Source: an uncultured Streptococcus sp.
GTDB taxonomy: Bacteria; Bacillota; Bacilli; Lactobacillales; Streptococcaceae
Length of the DNA stretch: 12,663 bases
Direction: 5' to 3'
Assembly (NCBI GenBank): GCA_902470035.1
Contig: CABREZ010000036.1
Location: 1-12,663, forward strand
The first letter of the stretch is position 1. Every line of letters starts with the position of its first letter. This document shows positions 7,262 through 12,663 of the stretch, piece after piece. The notes below the pieces were generated by a model, which saw only the letters and a program-made list of their open reading frames with translations, was not told the origin of the DNA and made no database searches. A program made the position numbers and the translations under genes.

Positions 7262-9129
7262 GCGATTTTATCGTTGAAAAACTAACCAAGTCCGTCGGGG
7301 ATAAGACGGTCTTTAAAGAGATTTCTTTTATCATTCATGAGCTGGACCGGATTGGACTAATCGGGGTCAATGGGACAGGGAAAACGACTCTCTTAGATGT
7401 TTTGTCTGGTAGTTCAGGCTATGACGGAGATCGTTCTCCTTTTTCTGTAAAGAATGATTATAAGATTGGTTATCTGACCCAAGAACCTCAATTTGATGAT
7501 AGCAAGACGGTCCTCGATACAGTGTTGTCAGAAGATGTAAAAGAACTTCAATTGATTCGTCAGTATGAACTGTTGACGAGCCAGTACGATGAAAGTCAGC
7601 AAGTGAAACTGGAAAAAGTCATGGCGGAGATGGATTCTCTCAATGCATGGGAGATCGAAAGCCAAGTCAAAACAGTCTTGACCAAATTGGGGATTCAGGA
7701 TTTGTCTGCTAAGGTGGGGAGTTTGTCTGGTGGCCTGCGTCGCCGTGTCCAGCTGGCACAGGTTCTCCTGGGAGACCATGATTTGTTGCTGTTAGATGAG
7801 CCGACCAACCATTTGGATATTGATACCATTGAATGGTTGACCAATTTCCTTAAGAACTCTAAAAAAACAGTGCTTTTTATCACACATGACCGTTATTTCT
7901 TGGATAATATTTCAACTCGTATTTTCGAATTGGATCGTGCTGGTCTAGTTGAATACCAAGGGAACTACCAGGATTATGTCCGTTTGAAAGCTGAGCAGGA
8001 CGAACGAGATGCGGCTCTTCTTCACAAGAAGCAGCAGCTCTATAAGCAAGAATTGACCTGGATGCGTCGGCAACCGCAGGCGCGTGCTACCAAGCAACAG
8101 GCGCGGATCAATCGTTTCCACGACCTCAAAAAGGACCTATCCCATCAGACGACAGAAACAGATTTGGAAATGTCCTTCGAAACTAGTCGGATTGGTAAAA
8201 AAGTCATTGAATTTCAAGATGTCGACTTCGCCTATGATCAAGGACCGATTCTGCAGCAGTTTAATCTATTGGTTCAAAACAAGGATCGGATTGGAATTGT
8301 GGGAGATAATGGAGTTGGGAAGTCAACCCTGCTCAACCTCATTGCTGGGAAACTACAACCGACTGCTGGGAAGGTCATTATCGGAGAAACGGTACGGATT
8401 GCTTACTTCTCGCAGCAGATTGAAGGCTTGGACGAAAGCAAGCGGATGATCAACTTCCTGCAGGAAGTAGCGGAAGAAGTCAAGACCAGCGCAGGATCTA
8501 CCTCAATCGCTGAATTGCTAGAGCAATTTCTCTTCCCTCGTTCGACCCACGGCACCTTGATTGAGAAACTTTCTGGTGGTGAGAAGAAACGCTTGTATCT
8601 CTTGAAGCTCCTCATTGAAAAACCAAATGTCTTGCTTTTAGACGAGCCGACCAATGATTTAGATATCGCGACCTTGACAGTGTTAGAGAACTTCCTGCAA
8701 GGATTTGGCGGTCTGGTCATCACGGTTAGTCACGACCGTTATTTCCTAGACAAGGTTGCTTCTAAGATTCTAGCTTTTGAAAATGGTAGCATTCGAGAAT
8801 TCTTTGGGAATTATACGGACTATCTAGATGAGAAAAAGTTTGAGTTAGAAATGGTTGCTGAAAGCAGCAAGCCTGAAAAAGAAAAGGTAGTCAAAGTCCG
8901 TGAAGAAAAGAAACGGATGAGCTACCAAGAAAAGCAGGAGTGGGCGACCATTGAGAGTGAGATCGAAGAGATTGAAAACAAGATTGTAACCATCGAGGAT
9001 GAGATGAATGAGAATGGTTCTGACTTCGGTAAGTTGTCCAGTCTCCAGCGTCAGATGGATGAAGAAAACGAGCGACTTTTAGCCAAGTACGAACGCTATG
9101 AGTACTTGAGTGAGCTGGCAGAAAACTAA
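7258..9129 (+). CDS. ABC-F ATPase, Uup/YfmR-like
   Basis: A 623-residue soluble protein with two fused ABC ATPase domains and no membrane segments, so it acts on ribosomes or nucleic acid rather than in transport. Domain 1 has Walker A GVNGTGKT (36-43), signature LSGG (156-159) and DEPTNHLD (Walker B Asp180, Glu181). Domain 2 has GDNGVGKST (349-357), LSGG (438-441) and DEPTNDLD (Asp462, Glu463). The inter-domain linker, about 240-315, carries W268-MRRQPQARATKQQAR, a Uup/YfmR-type pattern. A charged coiled-coil tail (about 552-623) also fits that branch, whose members are linked to relief of stalled ribosomes. Antibiotic-resistance ABC-Fs are less likely because of this tail and the housekeeping setting. 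AAGGGAG precedes the ATG, which overlaps the cca stop. Confidence 0.9.
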   Translation: MSDFIVEKLTKSVGDKTVFKEISFIIHELDRIGLIGVNGTGKTTLLDVLSGSSGYDGDRSPFSVKNDYKIGYLTQEPQFDDSKTVLDTVLSEDVKELQLIRQYELLTSQYDESQQVKLEKVMAEMDSLNAWEIESQVKTVLTKLGIQDLSAKVGSLSGGLRRRVQLAQVLLGDHDLLLLDEPTNHLDIDTIEWLTNFLKNSKKTVLFITHDRYFLDNISTRIFELDRAGLVEYQGNYQDYVRLKAEQDERDAALLHKKQQLYKQELTWMRRQPQARATKQQARINRFHDLKKDLSHQTTETDLEMSFETSRIGKKVIEFQDVDFAYDQGPILQQFNLLVQNKDRIGIVGDNGVGKSTLLNLIAGKLQPTAGKVIIGETVRIAYFSQQIEGLDESKRMINFLQEVAEEVKTSAGSTSIAELLEQFLFPRSTHGTLIEKLSGGEKKRLYLLKLLIEKPNVLLLDEPTNDLDIATLTVLENFLQGFGGLVITVSHDRYFLDKVASKILAFENGSIREFFGNYTDYLDEKKFELEMVAESSKPEKEKVVKVREEKKRMSYQEKQEWATIESEIEEIENKIVTIEDEMNENGSDFGKLSSLQRQMDEENERLLAKYERYEYLSELAEN

Positions 9130-9139
9130 AGGAGAAAGA

Positions 9140-9670
9140 ATGCATCATATTAGCAAATACAGTCTGTTATTGTCATCATTTTTATTTTGTGGCATTGGTT
9201 TTATTCTCTTTGTGAATCCAATCGAAAAAATTGCCACCTTTAGTTGGTTGATTTCTCTGGGATTTTTCTTGATTTCAGTTTCGCGTTTGTCACGTTACTA
9301 TCGTCTACGGACCCAAGCGACCTTGTCGGATCCCTATTTATTTCAAAGCGTGGTCTCGCTAGTCTTTGCAGTCTATCTCTTACTATATGGCTATAAGACC
9401 TTGCCGATTGTCTTTCCGATTACACTTGGAATTTGGCTCTTGTATAAGTCTGCCTTGAGTTTGAAAAAAGCCCATTACCTATCCAAACGATCTGAAGAAT
9501 TATCCAAGAAGTTTACATTTTGGGGGCTGATTGAGCTGTTTATAGGTTTATTTCTCATTGTCAGTCCACTATCTATTAGTATCTTCTTGTTACATATTTT
9601 GGGCTTGTTCTTCTTCGTGATTGGGGTCCAATCCTTGAGGCTCTTTTTAAAACTTCATAACGAAGAGTAA
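9140..9670 (+). CDS. Six-helix membrane protein, DUF308/HdeD-like
   Basis: A 176-residue integral membrane protein of unknown role. It reads as about six hydrophobic helices in three hairpins (roughly residues 8-25, 31-48, 67-84, 89-106, 130-148 and 150-167) separated by short basic loops, the pattern of the DUF308/HdeD family. In E. coli, HdeD is associated with acid resistance; nothing here shows that role. The start was placed at ATG 9140 because AAAGGAG (9128-9134) is ideally spaced; an upstream in-frame ATG at 9110 lies inside the ABC-F gene and has no such site. It is 10 bases behind that gene and before the terminator, so it is the last gene of the operon. Confidence 0.75.
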   Translation: MHHISKYSLLLSSFLFCGIGFILFVNPIEKIATFSWLISLGFFLISVSRLSRYYRLRTQATLSDPYLFQSVVSLVFAVYLLLYGYKTLPIVFPITLGIWLLYKSALSLKKAHYLSKRSEELSKKFTFWGLIELFIGLFLIVSPLSISIFLLHILGLFFFVIGVQSLRLFLKLHNEE

Positions 9671-9671
9671 T

Positions 9672-9713
9672 GAACTCCTGTCTGTGTTTTTGCAGACAGG
9701 TTCTTTTTTTTTT
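9672..9713 (+). terminator. Rho-independent terminator of the six-gene operon
   Basis: The arms CCTGTCTG (9677-9684) and CAGACAGG (9693-9700) pair perfectly over 8 bases around an 8-base loop, with GAAC/GTTC able to extend the stem past a bulge. A run of T interrupted by a single C follows (9701-9713). It starts 2 bases after the membrane-protein stop and ends transcription ahead of the glucokinase promoter. Confidence 0.92.
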
Positions 9714-9746
9714 GTAAATGAAATTGAGAGAATTCTTGAAAAACAA

Positions 9747-9775
9747 TTGAAACCCTTTTCACATTTTGGTATACT
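9747..9775 (+). promoter_or_regulatory. Promoter of the glucokinase gene
   Basis: The -35 TTGAAA (9747-9752) and -10 TATACT (9770-9775) are 17 bases apart, with a TGn extension at 9767-9769. An imperfect inverted repeat TGAAA-N4-TTTCA (9748-9761) overlaps the -35. It matches the cre consensus apart from the normally conserved central CG (CC here), so CcpA control is doubtful. Transcription would start near 9782. Confidence 0.8.
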
Positions 9776-9808
9776 AGTGTCAAGAGAATAGGAACAAAGG
9801 AGTGTAAA

Positions 9809-10768
9809 ATGTCCAAAAAAATTATTGGTATTGACTTAGGTGGAACATCGGTTAAATTTGCCATTTTGACGCAAGAAGGAGAGATTCAAGAGAAGTGGTC
9901 TATCAAGACCAATATCCTCGACGAAGGAAGCCATATCGTTCCTGATATCATCGCTTCCATTAAACACCGCTTGGAATTGTTGAACTTATCCGCAGAAGAT
10001 TTTATTGGAATCGGGATGGGTTCTCCTGGTGCAGTGGATCGCTTCGAAGGAACTGTCGTTGGAGCCTACAACCTCAACTGGAAAACTGTACAGCCTATCA
10101 AGAAAGATATTGAATCTGCCTTGGGAATTCCTTTCTTCATCGATAATGATGCCAACGTAGCTGCCCTTGGTGAACGTTGGAAAGGTGCTGGTGAAAACCA
10201 ACCGGATGTCGTCTTCATGACACTTGGAACTGGTGTTGGTGGCGGTATCGTAGCAGAAGGAAAACTCTTGCACGGTGCAGGTGGTGTTGCTGGTGAACTT
10301 GGCCATATCACAGTTGATTTTGATCGTCCATTTGATTGTACCTGTGGGAAGAAAGGTTGCTTGGAAACAGTAGCTTCAGCGACTGGTATTGTCAATTTGA
10401 CCCGCCGTTATGCAGATGAATACGCAGGAGATGCGACCTTGAAACGTCTCATTGATGATGGCGAAGAAGTCACAGCTAAGACAGTCTTTGATCTTGCTAA
10501 AGATGGAGATGAGTTAGCCTTGATTGTCTACCGTCATTTCTCTCAATACTTGGGTATTGCTTGCGCCAACATCGCTAGTGTCTTGAACCCAGCCAACATT
10601 GTCATCGGTGGTGGTGTATCAGCAGCAGGCCAATTCCTCTTGGATGGGGTTCAAAAGGTCTTTGACGAGAATACCTTCCCACAAGTCCGTACGTCAACCC
10701 AATTGGTGCTTGCTAATCTTGGAAATGATGCAGGTGTCATTGGAGCTGCGTCACTTGTCCTACAATAG
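9809..10768 (+). CDS. glk: Glucokinase, ROK family
   Basis: Phosphorylates cytoplasmic glucose with ATP to glucose-6-phosphate, serving sugars that enter or are released without PTS phosphorylation. The 319-residue protein has the ROK ATP-binding motif GIDLGGTSVK (7-16), the sugar-binding/catalytic NDAN with Asp114 as predicted base, a GTGVGGG loop (140-146), and a complete zinc site: His166 in GELGHI with Cys177, Cys179 and Cys184 in the CTCGKKGC pattern. The intact zinc motif separates it from ROK repressors, and there is no N-terminal helix-turn-helix. AAAGGAG stands 6 bases before the ATG. Own promoter and terminator indicate a single-gene unit. Other ROK hexose kinases cannot be fully excluded, but this is the standard streptococcal glucokinase form. 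Confidence 0.93.
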   Translation: MSKKIIGIDLGGTSVKFAILTQEGEIQEKWSIKTNILDEGSHIVPDIIASIKHRLELLNLSAEDFIGIGMGSPGAVDRFEGTVVGAYNLNWKTVQPIKKDIESALGIPFFIDNDANVAALGERWKGAGENQPDVVFMTLGTGVGGGIVAEGKLLHGAGGVAGELGHITVDFDRPFDCTCGKKGCLETVASATGIVNLTRRYADEYAGDATLKRLIDDGEEVTAKTVFDLAKDGDELALIVYRHFSQYLGIACANIASVLNPANIVIGGGVSAAGQFLLDGVQKVFDENTFPQVRTSTQLVLANLGNDAGVIGAASLVLQ

Positions 10769-10778
10769 AATCATACAG

Positions 10779-10819
10779 AAAGAGTTCTAAATTGAATTAT
10801 TTGGAACTCTTTTCTTTTA
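10779..10819 (+). terminator. Terminator after glucokinase
   Basis: The arms AGAGTTCTAAAT (10781-10792) and ATTTGGAACTCT (10799-10810) pair at 11 of 12 positions plus one wobble, with a 6-base loop. Upstream A's pair with the following TTTTCTTTT. It sits 10 bases after the stop codon. The T-rich tail ends just before the thyA promoter. Confidence 0.85.
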
Positions 10820-10824
10820 TCCTG

Positions 10825-10833
10825 TGTTATAAT
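10825..10833 (+). promoter_or_regulatory. Extended -10 promoter of thyA
   Basis: TGTTATAAT (10825-10833) is a perfect -10 (10828-10833) with the TGn extension. No good -35 is present; that region is the glucokinase terminator. The start near 10840 gives a leader of about 23 bases with AAGGAG at 10852-10857. Confidence 0.7.
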
Positions 10834-10862
10834 GTAGGTATTACAGTATTTAAGGAGATTGA

Positions 10863-11702
10863 ATGACAAAAGCAGATATCCTTTTTAAAGAAAATATTCG
10901 AAGAATTATGGAAGAAGGCGTCTGGTCTGAGCAAGCTCGGCCCAAGTACAAGGATGGCACAACAGCCAATTCCAAGTACATCACTGGAGCTTTTATGGAG
11001 TTTGATCTTGCCAAGGGCGAGTTCCCTATTACGACCCTTCGTCCCATTGCCATCAAGTCAGCCATCAAAGAGTTGCTCTGGATCTACCAGGACCAGTCCA
11101 ATAGTCTGGAACTTCTAAATGATAAGTATCAGGTCCGCTATTGGAATGATTGGGAAGTGGGAGACACGGGAACGATTGGAGAGCGGTATGGTGCTGTCGT
11201 TAAAAAGCACGACATCATTAACAAGATTCTCAAACAGCTGGAAGCGAATCCCTGGAATCGACGCAATATCATTTCTCTTTGGGACTACCAAGCCTTTGAG
11301 GAGAGCGAAGGCCTCTTACCTTGCGCTTTTCAAACCATGTTTGATGTGCGTCGTGTCGATGGTGACATCTATCTGGATGCAACCTTAACCCAACGTTCCA
11401 ATGACATGTTGGTGGCCCACCATATCAATGCTATGCAGTATGTAGCTCTTCAGATGATGATCGCCAAGCACTTTGGCTGGAAGGTTGGCAAGTTCTTTTA
11501 CTTTATTAACAACCTGCACATCTATGATAACCAATTCGAACAGGCAGAAGAATTACTTCGGCGCGAGCCATCTGATTGCCAGCCTCGTTTGGTATTGAAC
11601 GTACCAGATGGTACAGATTTCTTTGCTATTAAACCTGAAGATTTTGTACTAGAGGATTATGATCCTGTCAAACCTCAGTTGAAGTTTGATTTAGCTATAT
11701 AG
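10863..11702 (+). CDS. thyA: Thymidylate synthase
   Basis: Converts dUMP to dTMP with methylenetetrahydrofolate as carbon donor, the main source of thymidylate for DNA. The 279-residue protein has the nucleophile Cys154 in LLPCAFQ, the dUMP-phosphate-binding QRSND, and NNLHIYDNQ near the C-terminus. It ends in a conserved hydrophobic tail. Two usual motifs differ from E. coli-type enzymes: PCH is PCA, and the segment normally like LGLPFN reads LVAHHIN. I recall the same form in other streptococci, so this is a lineage type rather than damage. AAGGAG precedes the ATG by 5 bases. It has its own promoter and terminator; dihydrofolate reductase, its usual partner, is not in the window. Confidence 0.94.
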   Translation: MTKADILFKENIRRIMEEGVWSEQARPKYKDGTTANSKYITGAFMEFDLAKGEFPITTLRPIAIKSAIKELLWIYQDQSNSLELLNDKYQVRYWNDWEVGDTGTIGERYGAVVKKHDIINKILKQLEANPWNRRNIISLWDYQAFEESEGLLPCAFQTMFDVRRVDGDIYLDATLTQRSNDMLVAHHINAMQYVALQMMIAKHFGWKVGKFFYFINNLHIYDNQFEQAEELLRREPSDCQPRLVLNVPDGTDFFAIKPEDFVLEDYDPVKPQLKFDLAI

Positions 11703-11718
11703 AGATTATTGTTAGTTG

Positions 11719-11776
11719 AAAAAAATAGGAAGATCGTTTGTTATTTTTAAAATAATGATCCGTACTTCCTATTTTT
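11719..11776. terminator. Large bidirectional terminator-like hairpin after thyA
   Basis: The arms AAAAATAGGAAG (11721-11732) and CTTCCTATTTTT (11765-11776) are exact complements. The inner part TTATTTT/AAAATAA (11741-11754) pairs again, leaving a bulged middle. A's on the 5' side and T's on the 3' side let it work on either strand. It lies 16 bases after the thyA stop. Confidence 0.85.
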
Positions 11777-11800
11777 AAAATTTAATGATTAGTAATATCG

Positions 11801-11828
11801 TCAAATTTTAAAAAATTGATCAATTTTT
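11801..11828. repeat. 18-bp perfect palindrome with a third half-site, possible operator
   Basis: AAAAATTGA (11811-11819) and TCAATTTTT (11820-11828) form an uninterrupted 18-bp palindrome. A near-copy half-site, TCAAATTTT, lies immediately upstream at 11801-11809. It sits about 14 bases ahead of the likely -35 of the surface-protein gene. Such symmetry suits a dimeric regulator, but the background is very AT-rich and chance symmetry is easier here. Confidence 0.4.
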
Positions 11829-11841
11829 GAGACATTATATT

Positions 11842-11869
11842 TTGAATAGTTAAATTAATTTGATAAAAT
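11842..11869 (+). promoter_or_regulatory. Likely promoter of the surface-protein gene
   Basis: The -35 TTGAAT (11842-11847) and -10 TAAAAT (11864-11869) are 16 bases apart, with a TGn extension at 11861-11863. The start would be near 11876, giving a leader of about 60 bases that contains a small possible hairpin, GGTTA/TAGCC (11876-11890). AT-richness makes alternative promoters possible. Confidence 0.5.
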
Positions 11870-11934
11870 TAACAAGGTTAGGCATTAGCCGTAATATATA
11901 AAATAGAAGTTTTAAAATTTTTGGAGGAATTTAA

Positions 11935-12663
11935 GTGAGTAAGGATTTATTCAATGATCGTATTGGCAGATTTTCAATTCGAAAATTGAATGTCGGAGTA
12001 TGCTCGGTTCTTTTAGGAACGCTAGTGATGGTTGGGACAGCTTCAAGCGTCGCAGCTGATGAAAACACAGAGAACCAAGTAGGGGTTGCAACGAAAGAAG
12101 AAGCAGGCCAACCTGCGATTACAACGGAAGCAACCGTTTCAACAACTAGTGAAGGTTCAACTTCAGCTACAACATACCAAGCTGAAGCTCCTGTAACTGC
12201 TACAGAAACAGCCCCAACTACAACAGCTCCTGTTGAAGAAAAGGCTCCAGTAGCAACTCCTGCAGTGGCAGAAGGATCAACAAACCCAAGTAATAAGGGA
12301 ACAGAAGGAACAGCAACTGAAAATAAAGAAACAGTTTCTGCAAATGTAGTAGCACCTGCGCCAGAAACACCAGCTGTTCCAGTAGCAACCTCGGATGTTC
12401 GCCGTCGTAGCCGTCGTGCTCTTGGTGACGCCAACGATCCTAATTTGATTGCGGATGATGTGGAAGACGCAACATCAACTCCAAAAGTTGAAAAACCTGG
12501 CTTTACAACAGATCTTGATGCCAAATCTATGACTAGCCAAATCTCTTGGTTGGACTTTGGAGATGTAGCTAACTGGACAGGAGCAAAAACAATCCAGGTC
12601 GCTAAAAAGGAAGTTAAACCAAATGAGCTAGAAGAGGCCTTAGCTCTTCAAGTTGGGGCAACC
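11935..12663 (+). CDS. YSIRK-type cell-wall surface protein, 5' part (possibly CshA-like adhesin)
   Basis: The open reading frame starts with GTG, preceded by a strong GGAGGAA (11923-11929), and runs without a stop to the window edge, giving 243 residues of a larger protein. Residues 1-41 are a YSIRK-type signal peptide (FSIRKLNVGVCS, 13-24) with probable cleavage after Val-Ala-Ala at 39-41. This signal class is typical of septum-secreted, sortase-anchored proteins; the LPXTG end would lie outside the window. Residues 42-155 are low-complexity and rich in Thr, Ala, Pro and Glu, likely an extended stalk. A basic cluster RRRSRRA (156-162) marks the boundary to a folded region containing SQISWLDFGDVANWTGA (201-217). 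The MSKDLFN start and this layout remind me of large CshA-type fibrillar adhesins; that assignment is tentative. Confidence 0.85.
   Translation, partial: MSKDLFNDRIGRFSIRKLNVGVCSVLLGTLVMVGTASSVAADENTENQVGVATKEEAGQPAITTEATVSTTSEGSTSATTYQAEAPVTATETAPTTTAPVEEKAPVATPAVAEGSTNPSNKGTEGTATENKETVSANVVAPAPETPAVPVATSDVRRRSRRALGDANDPNLIADDVEDATSTPKVEKPGFTTDLDAKSMTSQISWLDFGDVANWTGAKTIQVAKKEVKPNELEEALALQVGAT

Noticed and set aside
7258..9129. Antibiotic-resistance ABC-F or an ABC transporter ATPase
   Set aside because: The Uup/YfmR-type linker, C-terminal coiled coil and housekeeping operon point to a general translation factor, and no permease gene is adjacent.
9110..9139. Upstream ATG for the DUF308-like protein
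   Set aside because: It lies inside the ABC-F gene without a ribosome binding site. ATG 9140 has an ideal AAAGGAG and starts directly at the membrane protein's natural N-terminus.
11931..12524. A 197-codon - strand reading frame opposite the surface-protein gene
   Set aside because: It is the antisense shadow of the repetitive Thr/Ala/Pro/Glu coding region, giving a Val/Ala/Ser-rich nonsense protein. The + strand has a signal peptide and strong ribosome binding site in frame.
1..12663. Defence, phage, toxin-antitoxin, CRISPR or transposase genes
   Set aside because: All substantial coding regions are assigned to metabolic, housekeeping or surface proteins. No repeat-spacer array, transposase or integrase motifs are seen.

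Overview
The window looks like chromosomal DNA of a Streptococcus, most likely an oral species of the sanguinis/parasanguinis/mitis type. The grounds are low G+C, a fruR-fruK-fruA operon, a DegV-dapB-cca-ABC-F block, adjacent ROK glucokinase and thyA genes of streptococcal type, a YSIRK-type surface protein, and a structured intergenic element that I recognise from oral streptococcal genomes. The species call is from memory of such genomes, not from a search.

Layout, all genes on the + strand. (1) 1-3743: promoter, possible operator repeats and a cre-like site, then fruR, fruK and fruA, overlapping by 4 bases at each junction. They encode the DeoR-type repressor, 1-phosphofructokinase and the fructose PTS IIABC transporter, a complete route from external fructose to fructose-1,6-bisphosphate. 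(2) 3744-4040: a compact element of about 175 bp with imperfect 12-bp terminal inverted repeats and three hairpins, which probably also terminates fru transcription. (3) 4041-9713: an apparent six-gene operon with an extended -10 promoter and a strong terminator: DUF1149 protein, DegV/FakB-type fatty-acid-binding protein, DapB (lysine synthesis), CCA-adding enzyme, a Uup/YfmR-like ABC-F ATPase, and a six-helix DUF308/HdeD-like membrane protein. (4) 9714-10819: glucokinase (ROK) with its own promoter and terminator. (5) 10825-11776: thymidylate synthase with its own promoter and terminator. (6) 11777-12663: an AT-rich leader with an 18-bp perfect palindrome, then the 5' end of a large cell-wall surface protein that starts with GTG and runs off the window.

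Most of the window is ordinary core metabolism and housekeeping. No CRISPR array, insertion sequence, phage, toxin-antitoxin or defence gene, tRNA or rRNA is visible. I do not see a novel multi-gene system. The items most worth a second look are the MITE-like structured repeat (3756-3930), the possible fru operator repeats (28-59), the AT-rich palindromic leader of the surface protein, and that truncated adhesin itself.
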